DNA of 38,679 nucleotides from a virus. Below, in pieces: positions 23,771 to 31,047 of this stretch. Each line of letters starts with the position of its first letter. Within the stretch, counting starts at the first letter, position 1. A model generated the notes under the pieces. The model was not told where the DNA came from and searched no databases. It worked only from the letters and a program-made list of their open reading frames with translations. The translations under genes and the position numbers were made by a program. The DNA is taken from positions 1 to 38,679 of IMG/VR virus record IMGVR_UViG_3300009149_000110; one strand, given 5' to 3'.

Positions 23771-25015
23771 TTATTTCATTTTAAATATATCAAATGATTC
23801 TATTATAATAGATTCTTTAAGAAGTTCTTTAAATTTTTTAGCTTCTCTTTTTCTGATTTCATTTCCAACACCAATTCCTTTAAACCCATCAGCCATAACA
23901 TCCTTACCAGAAGTGGATGGTTCATAGTCTAAGAAGGTCATATATGACTTATCTGTTAAACCCATAACCTTTATCCACTCTTCTAAGATATCTCTCCTAA
24001 CGTTCTTATTTCGCACTTGTTTGTACAATTCGTACACATCTTCAGGTGCGATTGCTTTCATTTGCCACATTTTAATTAAAATTGATATAATTTCTACAAA
24101 ATCGGTAGGAATTCTAGCATCAATAAGAAGTTTTTTGAAATCATCATTAACTTCGTTATCCCTTAAAACTTGTGCAATAGCGACAGTTAAATATGTTGTA
24201 GGTTTGATTGCTTTTTCTTTTGTAATAACAGGAAAGATTTGATCCATTATATCATACTTGATTAAATCATCAACAAATCTTTTTATGATTTTAGGGTCAT
24301 TGTTTTTTCTTGCTTTTTCTTTTACTTTTTTGAATTCTAAGAAAATTCTTTCCCTGGATACATCATCAACATCTGATATACCAAATAATCTACTATCCTT
24401 TTTAATAGCATCTTCTGTTTCTTCATCTAATTTACTATCAGTAGTAGCTACAAACCTTAATGCTCTAAGAATTCTTAATCTATCTTCATCAAATCTTTTT
24501 TGTGGAACACCCACAGCTCTAATGATTCTATTTTTAATATCTTTCTGACCTCCTACAATATCTACAATTTCACCTGTACCAATATCATAAAAAAGTGCAT
24601 TTATAGAAATATCACGCCTCATAACATCATCGTTAATTGTAATATGATCTCCGATATCAACTTTTTTATCAGTTCCTTTATTATCCCTACCTTTAGATAT
24701 ATCTTTTCTATAAGAAGCGATTTCATATCCTTCAGGTTCATCTTTAGTAAATACCCTAACAACACCAAACTGGACACCCTGTAAATCTGTCTTATAATCT
24801 TTAAGAATTTCCATTGATTTTTCAGATGTTGCGTTAGTAACCAGATCAAAGTCGTGTGGGTCTTTCCCCATTAAAAAATCTCGCACTGCACCACCAACTA
24901 TATATAAATTATATCCTTTTTTATGGAATAAGTTATAAAAGTCAATAACATCATTAGGGATATCCATATCAACTTTTTTACGTTTATTTATCATATCATC
25001 AAACTTTTTAATCAT
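23771..25015 (-). CDS. cca: CCA-adding tRNA nucleotidyltransferase (class II)
   Basis: The 414-residue protein has all class II signatures: GGAVRD (41-46), catalytic HDFDL (Asp55, Asp57), RRD (133-135, in MRRDISINALFYD) and the base-choosing EDRLRILRALRF (177-188). A helical C-terminal domain follows. The enzyme adds or repairs the CCA end of tRNA with CTP and ATP; poly(A) polymerases share the fold, but the EDRLR-type motif favours CCA addition. With RtcB it could rebuild tRNAs damaged by host nucleases. The N-terminus MIKKFDDMIN resembles the capsid-targeting motif but lacks the Glu. The C-terminus holds LKES and IIES, which look like cleavage sites. No tRNA gene is seen in the window. Confidence 0.93.
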   Translation of the reverse strand: MIKKFDDMINKRKKVDMDIPNDVIDFYNLFHKKGYNLYIVGGAVRDFLMGKDPHDFDLVTNATSEKSMEILKDYKTDLQGVQFGVVRVFTKDEPEGYEIASYRKDISKGRDNKGTDKKVDIGDHITINDDVMRRDISINALFYDIGTGEIVDIVGGQKDIKNRIIRAVGVPQKRFDEDRLRILRALRFVATTDSKLDEETEDAIKKDSRLFGISDVDDVSRERIFLEFKKVKEKARKNNDPKIIKRFVDDLIKYDIMDQIFPVITKEKAIKPTTYLTVAIAQVLRDNEVNDDFKKLLIDARIPTDFVEIISILIKMWQMKAIAPEDVYELYKQVRNKNVRRDILEEWIKVMGLTDKSYMTFLDYEPSTSGKDVMADGFKGIGVGNEIRKREAKKFKELLKESIIIESFDIFKMK

Positions 25016-25030
25016 AATATAAACACTTTT

Positions 25031-25046
25031 TATTTATATATAAATA
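25031..25046. promoter_or_regulatory. Perfect 16-bp palindrome holding TATAAATA on both strands
   Basis: The palindrome TATTTATATATAAATA lies 16 bases upstream of the CCA-enzyme start. It contains the T4 late-promoter box TATAAATA in both directions. In such AT-rich DNA this may be chance. Confidence 0.3.
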
Positions 25047-25054
25047 TAATTTTT

Positions 25055-25873
25055 TTAATTTAAAATTTCATTATTTTTTCTAAGTCTTTGTATAACACAT
25101 CTGATACTAGAATTTGGTATTTTTAATTTATTCGCAATTTCATATTGTTTATTTCCACTAATGTATAATTTTTTGATTTCATTAATTGTGTTTTGTGGTA
25201 TATTTCTTCTATTTATTTTTTTTAATTGTGTAATGAATTCAACGAATAAATTATTTTTTCTTTCTAAATAACAAGTTGTTTTATTATTATATAAAAAGTT
25301 ATACATTTTTTCTATATTTATATTTCCCCTAATTTCTAACATACAAGATATATCATTATTATATCGTTTTCTTATTTCACATGATGATATATTATAATCA
25401 ATTATTAATTCTTTAATTTCTAATAATATAGATTGATTACATGCAAAACAAATACCATATTCTGTAATATTTTTTGATTTATTAAATGATTTATAAATTG
25501 ATCCATCACCATCAAAAAACCCCAATAAAAAAGGACTAAATCTATTATTAAAAAATGGTAATGTTTTTGATGTATATGTTTTATTTTCTAATATACCTTT
25601 TTTAACCAAGGTATAACTTAATTTTTTAGAACATATAGTTAATCTATTATATTTATTATTTTTAATATTATATTCCGAAATTGGACCATTATATTCTAAT
25701 TCATCTTTTATAAATTCTAATATTTTTTTATCTTTGTTTGATAAAGAAATTTCTAATCTATTATTAGAAATACACCCATCAGCATATATAAATCCCAATA
25801 AATATGCTTTATTATCTGTATCTATTTCATCAAAATATTTTTCATTCAATGTATAAAGTCTCGGTCTTGCCAT
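25055..25873 (-). CDS. Free-standing LAGLIDADG homing endonuclease
   Basis: This 272-residue protein carries two LAGLIDADG motifs, AYLLGFIYADG (23-33) and PFLLGFFDGDG (114-124). Both acidic catalytic residues are present, so one chain should form the full pseudo-dimer. The C-terminus (about 228-265) has a helix-turn-helix segment (NKQYEIANKLKIPNSSIRC) for extra DNA binding. It is not inside a visible intron or intein and lies between the CCA enzyme and a capsid-targeted gene, so it is a mobile intruder. Base composition is as AT-rich as the surroundings. Confidence 0.92.
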   Translation of the reverse strand: MARPRLYTLNEKYFDEIDTDNKAYLLGFIYADGCISNNRLEISLSNKDKKILEFIKDELEYNGPISEYNIKNNKYNRLTICSKKLSYTLVKKGILENKTYTSKTLPFFNNRFSPFLLGFFDGDGSIYKSFNKSKNITEYGICFACNQSILLEIKELIIDYNISSCEIRKRYNNDISCMLEIRGNINIEKMYNFLYNNKTTCYLERKNNLFVEFITQLKKINRRNIPQNTINEIKKLYISGNKQYEIANKLKIPNSSIRCVIQRLRKNNEILN

Positions 25874-25980
25874 AAATTTATATATTAAAAGTAAATAGTC
25901 TACTTCTTACATCCTTCTTCACTTTTTTGTTAATTGGTAAAGATACATTAAAATTTTGATATTTCCTTATATTTTTCATA

Positions 25981-26271
25981 TTATTGCATCCATTCATCAG
26001 TTTTTGCTAAATCACTATCTATATATTGTGTTAAGTAGTGACTACGTAACATACCTTGAAATATTTCTAATGTTTCAGTTTCGATAAATTTATTTTCAAT
26101 TCGTTTTCTAGTTTCTTTATTTGCTAACACCCATAAATCTGCAATATCTGCATATGATATCTTTGAAAAATCTTTAAGTTTAGCATCAATTTTATCATTA
26201 ACTTCTTTTTCATCTTTAGGTATCATCTTATCCCTGAGTGATTCATTAAAATCTTTATACTTCTTAATCAT
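25981..26271 (-). CDS. Putative capsid-targeted small protein
   Basis: The 96-residue protein begins MIKKYKDFNESLRDKMIPKD, the same block (x-N-E-S-L-R-D-K-M) as the plus-strand genes at 26325, 26789 and 27642. A candidate prohead-protease site is FNE (8-10). The mature part would be a small acidic helical domain (EVNDKIDAKLKDFSK to the end). It is divergent from the related gene at 26325, with 53 bases between the two starts. No other family match. Confidence 0.7.
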   Translation of the reverse strand: MIKKYKDFNESLRDKMIPKDEKEVNDKIDAKLKDFSKISYADIADLWVLANKETRKRIENKFIETETLEIFQGMLRSHYLTQYIDSDLAKTDEWMQ

Positions 26272-26296
26272 TATAAAAGAATATATTTATTTTATA

Positions 26297-26304
26297 TATA
26301 AATA
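26297..26304 (+). promoter_or_regulatory. Possible T4-type late promoter box TATAAATA
   Basis: TATAAATA lies 20 bases before the ATG of the capsid-targeted gene at 26325, in the divergent 53-base gap. It matches the T4 late box, but low sequence complexity makes it weak evidence. Confidence 0.35.
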
Positions 26305-26324
26305 TTGAAAAATTATAACTAATA

Positions 26325-26789
26325 ATGATTACAAAATTTAATGATTACATAAACGAATCTTTAAGAGATAAAATGGTAGGTGTACCATTAGAAGAAGTTC
26401 AGAAAAAAATAGATAATATTTTAGATGGAACTAATGAAGAAATTACAGATAATTTATATCATTTTTTTGTGAAAATATACGATGGTTATTCTTATGCTGA
26501 TGTATATGAAGATTTATCAATTAGATTTGATTTCGATTTTACAAAAAAAACAGTTATAAATTTTATCAAAGATATAATGGATGAAACATATTATAAAGCT
26601 GCATTAAAAATAGACCAAAAAAATACAGAAAGATTTTTAAATGATATAAATGATCTTTTGGAAGTTCAAGATGATTATATGTATATGGAAATGATGGAAG
26701 ATTTAATAAATCTTTATGATCCTGAAGAATTTAAAGAAATTGCATTAGAAATATTAAAAAAGGAATTAAAAATAAACGATTATATATAA
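26325..26789 (+). CDS. Putative capsid-targeted protein
   Basis: The 154-residue protein starts MITKFNDYINESLRDKMVG. The first 11 residues parallel the T4 internal-protein propeptide, and INE (9-11) would be the prohead-protease cut site. The remainder is acidic and helical, with many Asp/Tyr/Met (DDYMYMEMMEDLINLYD). It is not a recognised enzyme. It is the first of three consecutive plus-strand genes sharing the start block; its stop overlaps the next ATG by one base (TAATG). Confidence 0.75.
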   Translation: MITKFNDYINESLRDKMVGVPLEEVQKKIDNILDGTNEEITDNLYHFFVKIYDGYSYADVYEDLSIRFDFDFTKKTVINFIKDIMDETYYKAALKIDQKNTERFLNDINDLLEVQDDYMYMEMMEDLINLYDPEEFKEIALEILKKELKINDYI

Positions 26790-27664
26790 TGGTTCAAAAA
26801 TTTAACGAATATATAAACGAATCTTTAAGAGATAAAATGTCATCTAAACCAGACGAAGAAATATTAAAGAATTTGGAAAAAATGAAAGCATCTGAAGCTT
26901 TAACCAAATCTATTGAATTAGGTTTCCTTGATGGTGTAAAAAAAGCATTTAAAAGATTAAATGTTACCCAGGATTGGTTAAATTATGGTGAAAGAAAAGC
27001 TGCAGAAGATGGTTTTGTAGATATAATTAAATTTTTTATTGATAAAGGTGCGAATAATAATGATGTTTCTTTGAACACAGCATTTTTAAATGGTCATTAT
27101 GATGCATTTAAATATCTATTAGAACAAGGTGCTGATATAAAAACATTACCAGGTACAAGATTTGATGTCTATTTACCACCAAATAAAAAAGAAAAATTCC
27201 GTGAATTATTTAAAAAATATGGTGCATTAGAAGAATCTTTAAGAGATCATATGAAACCGAAATCTGAAGAAGAATTTAATATTGCTTTAAAAAATATTCT
27301 TAAAGGGGATGATAATTTAAAAATATTAGGACAATTATACGATGTTATTCATAAAGGTAATCCTAATTATTCTTGGGTAACTTTAGTTGATGAAACAATA
27401 TGGGAATTTGATAATCAATGGTTAATAAATACAATATTAGATAAAACAAATTTTGGTGATAATTTAGAAAATGAAATAAAAGATGAAAAGATTAATACTG
27501 AAGTACTAGCTGCTGTATGGGATGAAATTGTAGAATTTAATGATGATTTAACAGAAGAAAATTATTATTCACTTATGCAAGAAATAGTAAAATCATATGA
27601 TAAAGAAGAATTTAAAAAAATTATAAAAGACCATATTTTTTATGAAATATATGCAAACATATAA
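26789..27664 (+). CDS. Putative capsid-targeted ankyrin-repeat fusion protein
   Basis: This 291-residue protein starts MVQKFNEYINESLRDKM (INE at 9-11). Residues about 45-120 form ankyrin-like repeats (ERKAAEDGFVDIIKFFIDKG, then LNGHYDAFKYLLEQGAD). At 147-165 the start block recurs inside the chain as LEESLRDHMKPKSEEEF, then a second acidic helical domain like that of neighbouring genes. So it looks like two family members fused, with a second possible cleavage site (LEE, 147-149) between them. Ankyrin repeats bind proteins and are common in effectors. An injected two-part precursor is inferred. Confidence 0.75.
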   Translation: MVQKFNEYINESLRDKMSSKPDEEILKNLEKMKASEALTKSIELGFLDGVKKAFKRLNVTQDWLNYGERKAAEDGFVDIIKFFIDKGANNNDVSLNTAFLNGHYDAFKYLLEQGADIKTLPGTRFDVYLPPNKKEKFRELFKKYGALEESLRDHMKPKSEEEFNIALKNILKGDDNLKILGQLYDVIHKGNPNYSWVTLVDETIWEFDNQWLINTILDKTNFGDNLENEIKDEKINTEVLAAVWDEIVEFNDDLTEENYYSLMQEIVKSYDKEEFKKIIKDHIFYEIYANI

Positions 27665-28118
27665 TGAATCTTTAAGGGATAAAATGGTAGCTAAATCAGA
27701 TGAAGATATATTTAATGCTATTATTAACAAAGATATATCTGAAGTAACTGATATGCTTTATGATGTTTATAAGAAAAACCCACCAAAAGATTTAATAGTT
27801 AAAATAGCAGATAAATTTGGAATACCAAATGATTTTAATAAAGTTACTATAATTGATATATTAGATGCTATAAATTTTATTAAAAATTATAAAAAACCAA
27901 ATGATAAATTAGAAGTTGAAAATAGAGTTGAATCTGTTAAATCACATAGCTTAAATAGTATAGATAATAAATACACATATGTAACTAGAGTTAATCTAGG
28001 AAGTGGGTATGATGGAACTTGGACTAATATAAGGGTGTTACCTGAAGAAGAAGATAAATTATACAAATATTTAAACGATACAATATTTGACATTGAACCA
28101 ATTAAAGAATGGTGGTAA
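27642..28118 (+). CDS. Putative capsid-targeted protein
   Basis: The 158-residue protein begins MKYMQTYNESLRDKMVAKSD; a second Met at codon 4 (27651) is an alternative start. The Y-N-E-S-L-R-D-K-M block is kept, although the residue before N is Tyr rather than Ile or Leu, so cleavage is less certain. After a helical domain (about 20-90) comes a beta-rich end (YTYVTRVNLGSGYDGTW). It overlaps the upstream gene by 23 bases. A strong terminator follows. Confidence 0.7.
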   Translation: MKYMQTYNESLRDKMVAKSDEDIFNAIINKDISEVTDMLYDVYKKNPPKDLIVKIADKFGIPNDFNKVTIIDILDAINFIKNYKKPNDKLEVENRVESVKSHSLNSIDNKYTYVTRVNLGSGYDGTWTNIRVLPEEEDKLYKYLNDTIFDIEPIKEWW

Positions 28119-28123
28119 AATAA

Positions 28124-28160
28124 AAAAGGGAACCAAATATTGATTCCCTTTCCTTTTTTA
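28124..28160 (+). terminator. Intrinsic terminator after the capsid-targeted gene run
   Basis: AAAGGGAA (28126-28133) pairs with TTCCCTTT (28144-28151), followed by T-rich sequence. The rest of the gap up to 28328 is AT-rich and shows no gene that I can support. Confidence 0.75.
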
Positions 28161-28328
28161 ATTATTTTCTATATTTACAATTATACATATTATATATTTA
28201 TCTATAATTCTATTTAGGGTCCTGCTCGTATGTAGCTCATTTTCCGGATGTTTAAAAGTTAATAATAAATCTATCTATAACTAATCTATAATTCAAAGAT
28301 ATTAATAATATTTTAAACTTCCAAATTT

Positions 28329-29078
28329 TTAATCATATTTTTCAATTATTTTATTTATTATTGGGTTTCTAACACTACTACCTTCAGGAAATTCATAAAT
28401 ACCAACACCATCTATTCCAGTTAATTTTTCCATAGCATAATGTAATCCACTTTCTTCAATAGTTCTAAATCTATCTACTTGTTGTAAATCACCTGATATG
28501 ATAAATTTAGCATTATATCCAATTCTTGTTAATAAGCGTTTCATTTGTTTAACTGATGAGTTTTGTGCTTCTTCAAATATTAATATTCCATTATCTATAT
28601 TAACACCTGTTAAGAATGATAATGCCATTGGTTGAATTGTTTGATCTATGACCATTTTTTCCCTTGATTCTTTTCCTATTATTTTATCAATTAAATAATA
28701 ACTTGAAAATAGAAACGGATGTAATTTTTCTAAAAGACTACCTGGTAGAGCTCCTAATTTTTCTTCAAGTTCAACAGCAGGTGTCATTATAAATAATCTT
28801 TTATATGAATTGTCTGATCGCTGTATATAATCTAATGCTTTTAATAAAGAAAGATATGATTTACCTGCACCAGCCATCCCGTTACATAATGTTATTTCAT
28901 TATCATCTATTGTTCTTATAAATTCTTTCTGTTCTGGATTTTTACATTTAATTCTAGGTTTTCTTCCATATGTTCCATCATAATCTTTAAAATTTTTAGA
29001 ATTTTCATTTGGTAATAATTCTATCGTTCCATTCGTGCTACCATTACTACCGTTACGTTTACCATTAGTTTTAGCCAT
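28329..29078 (-). CDS. phoH: PhoH-like ATPase
   Basis: The 249-residue protein contains Walker A GMAGAGKS (67-74), Walker B GILIFEEAQN (about 164-173), SGDLQQVDR (about 195-203) and the late SSVRNPII. These are the PhoH family marks. A low-complexity Gly/Asn/Ser start (about 1-20) precedes the core. PhoH proteins are common in phages and are linked to RNA metabolism or helicase-like activity; the exact role is unsettled. It sits alone on the minus strand between capsid-targeted genes. Confidence 0.93.
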   Translation of the reverse strand: MAKTNGKRNGSNGSTNGTIELLPNENSKNFKDYDGTYGRKPRIKCKNPEQKEFIRTIDDNEITLCNGMAGAGKSYLSLLKALDYIQRSDNSYKRLFIMTPAVELEEKLGALPGSLLEKLHPFLFSSYYLIDKIIGKESREKMVIDQTIQPMALSFLTGVNIDNGILIFEEAQNSSVKQMKRLLTRIGYNAKFIISGDLQQVDRFRTIEESGLHYAMEKLTGIDGVGIYEFPEGSSVRNPIINKIIEKYD

Positions 29079-29237
29079 ATATTTTCATATCGGATTGTTT
29101 TTTAAAACACAAAACCCCATAATAATTCTTATGAACTATTATAGGGAATTGAATTTTTGTACTTATCATATGATTATATATTATTTAACATATAATGTTA
29201 TTTTGCTAATTTAATATATAGATAAAAATAAAGAATA

Positions 29238-29477
29238 ATGATGAAAACAAGATTTAATGATTTTTTAAACGAATCTAAATTACAGGATGACTATAGAGAA
29301 TTTTTTACTCATCTTCTAAAATTATATAATGTAACATCACCTATACAATTTAAAGGTAAAGAAGAACTAAGTAAAAAGTTTTATGATGATATTAAAAAAG
29401 GTTGGAACAAAGGTGAAGGATTATCACAATATGGTGAAAAACTTATGAAATGTGAAGATATTAATGAATGTAAATAA
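29238..29477 (+). CDS. Putative capsid-targeted small protein
   Basis: The 79-residue protein begins MMKTRFNDFLNESKLQDDY, with LNE (about 10-12) as possible prohead-protease site. The second Met could be the true start. After the motif lies a short helical domain ending in GEKLMKCEDINECK. It is followed after eight bases by another gene with the same N-terminal block. Function unknown. Confidence 0.65.
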   Translation: MMKTRFNDFLNESKLQDDYREFFTHLLKLYNVTSPIQFKGKEELSKKFYDDIKKGWNKGEGLSQYGEKLMKCEDINECK

Positions 29478-29485
29478 GAACCAAT

Positions 29486-30373
29486 ATGAAAACTTTTAAC
29501 GAATTTATAAATGAAAGTATTAGGGATGCAATGGTACCTAAATCTGATGATTTTATAAAAAGTGCTATTTTAAAACAATTAAGTTTAAATAAAGATATTA
29601 CTAATATGTTTTCCAAATATGGTATTGATATTAAAAAATATACCCCTATTATAAACACATATAATAAACTTAATCTATTATCTTCAAAAATAAGATGGGA
29701 TCGTATTAAACATTTATCAGAAAAAGAAATTAAATCTATAAAAGAAGAAATTCATAAAATCTTATCAAATTTCCCAATTAATGATAAAATATCATTACTT
29801 AAATCAAATAACTTATATATTGAAGAATATTTATCAAAAGATGAAATAGATAGCTACTTATCTAAACTTAGTTTCAAGAAAAAAATGGAAAAGATAGAAA
29901 AAGATTGTTTATATTCTGAAAAACATATATCAAAAGACAATTTAATAGAATATATTAACAATGAAAATAATTTTGATGATATTTTAATGGTTACAGTATT
30001 ATATTATTTAAATTTATCTATGGAAGAAAAAAGAAAGATATTCGATATTGTAGACTATCCAGATCAATTATATTTTCCTATATTAAATAAATTTGGATTA
30101 GATTTTATTAAAACACATATAGATGATGTACTTAATTATATGCCAAATCATATGAATTATTTTAGAAATGATATCTTTGATGAATTTAAAGCAAAAACTA
30201 AAGATATAAAAACATTTAAAGATTTTCAAAATCTTATTTTTGAATTGGGTGATAAAGCTGGTGATGTAGGGTATCGAGATGAAACACTAAAAGAATTAAT
30301 TAAAAAACAAGATTTAAAAGAAATTAAAAAGATAATTATTGATTTAATTAAGAATGAAAAAATAAATAATTAG
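29486..30373 (+). CDS. Putative capsid-targeted protein, 295 residues
   Basis: MKTFNEFINESIRDAMVPKSD is the closest match in the window to the T4 propeptide MKTYQEFIAE: same length, aromatic at 4, Glu at 6, Phe at 7, Ile at 8 and Glu at 10. Cleavage after INE would leave a Lys/Glu-rich, largely helical protein (about 285 residues) without recognised motif. The PKSDDFI stretch after the block is shared with other members (PKSEEEF, AKSDEDI). The terminator at 30378 is shared with the convergent gene downstream. Confidence 0.75.
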   Translation: MKTFNEFINESIRDAMVPKSDDFIKSAILKQLSLNKDITNMFSKYGIDIKKYTPIINTYNKLNLLSSKIRWDRIKHLSEKEIKSIKEEIHKILSNFPINDKISLLKSNNLYIEEYLSKDEIDSYLSKLSFKKKMEKIEKDCLYSEKHISKDNLIEYINNENNFDDILMVTVLYYLNLSMEEKRKIFDIVDYPDQLYFPILNKFGLDFIKTHIDDVLNYMPNHMNYFRNDIFDEFKAKTKDIKTFKDFQNLIFELGDKAGDVGYRDETLKELIKKQDLKEIKKIIIDLIKNEKINN

Positions 30374-30377
30374 AATG

Positions 30378-30410
30378 AAAAAGGGAAGATTAACTTCCCT
30401 TTTTTTATTT
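30378..30410. terminator. Bidirectional terminator between convergent genes
   Basis: AAAAAGGGAAG (30378-30388) pairs with CTTCCCTTTTT (30394-30404), with A-rich and T-rich flanks. Confidence 0.8.
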
Positions 30411-30959
30411 AACTAAATAGTCAGCAGCACAGGATGCAGCATAAGCTATTGGTTTAGCTCTAACACTAAATCCACTACCACATAACATACCCATTACAGC
30501 ATTATAAGCTACATTAGATTTATTTTGTTTTCCTTCACCTTCATCTGGGTTTACATCAACATGAATTTCAACCCTTCTTGTAGGAATTGATCTATCATAT
30601 TCATTAGGTCCAAATTTAGGAACAAGATACATATCTTCTAATTGTTCATCTAACCATAATGAAAGATTAAGGGAATAAACGGCTTCGTTCATCATACGTG
30701 AAAATATATCCCTTTCTTTTGGGGTTCTGATACGCATATAAACAACATGAGCTCCTTTATGAAGTTCTGCATCATAAAGAACAATTACTAATGAATAAAG
30801 TGTTATTTTTCTTTTTTGTTTAGAATCACAACCTACCATTACTCTAACATCCATTCCTTCACTAACAAAGTTTTTAATATAAGGAATTATATCGGGGATT
30901 TCTTCTCCACCCATTTTCCTGAATTTCCGTTTGTCAAAATCAATTGTACTCTTAATCAT
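30405..30959 (-). CDS. RNase H-like nuclease, DUF458/YkuK type
   Basis: The 184-residue protein has VMVGCDSKQ (about 40-48) on the first strand, followed by LYSLVIVLYD. Later come EIHVDVNPDEGEGKQNKSN and a Gly/Ala-rich end (YAASCAADYLVK). This matches the predicted RNase H-like family of B. subtilis YkuK (DUF458). The acidic residues Asp45, Asp134 or Asp138 could bind metal. The substrate is not known. It lies downstream of the S1-domain gene on the same strand, separated by a terminator. Codons are less AT-rich than in most neighbours. Confidence 0.75.
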   Translation of the reverse strand: MIKSTIDFDKRKFRKMGGEEIPDIIPYIKNFVSEGMDVRVMVGCDSKQKRKITLYSLVIVLYDAELHKGAHVVYMRIRTPKERDIFSRMMNEAVYSLNLSLWLDEQLEDMYLVPKFGPNEYDRSIPTRRVEIHVDVNPDEGEGKQNKSNVAYNAVMGMLCGSGFSVRAKPIAYAASCAADYLVK

Positions 30960-30994
30960 AATTTTTAATTTTAAATTTTAATTTGTTGTTTAAT

Positions 30995-31031
30995 AAAAAA
31001 CCCCAAATAAATCAGCTTTATTTGGGGTTAG
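30995..31031 (-). terminator. Terminator after the S1-domain gene
   Basis: A 13-pair stem, AACCCCAAATAAA (30999-31011) with TTTATTTGGGGTT (31017-31029); on the minus strand it runs into six T. Confidence 0.85.
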
Positions 31032-31047
31032 TTCGTATTAGTATATA

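Noticed and set aside
28215-28260. Less AT-rich patch with GTAGCTCA, as in a tRNA D-arm
   Set aside because: No matching GAGC, anticodon arm, T-arm or acceptor pairing follows; it cannot fold as a tRNA.
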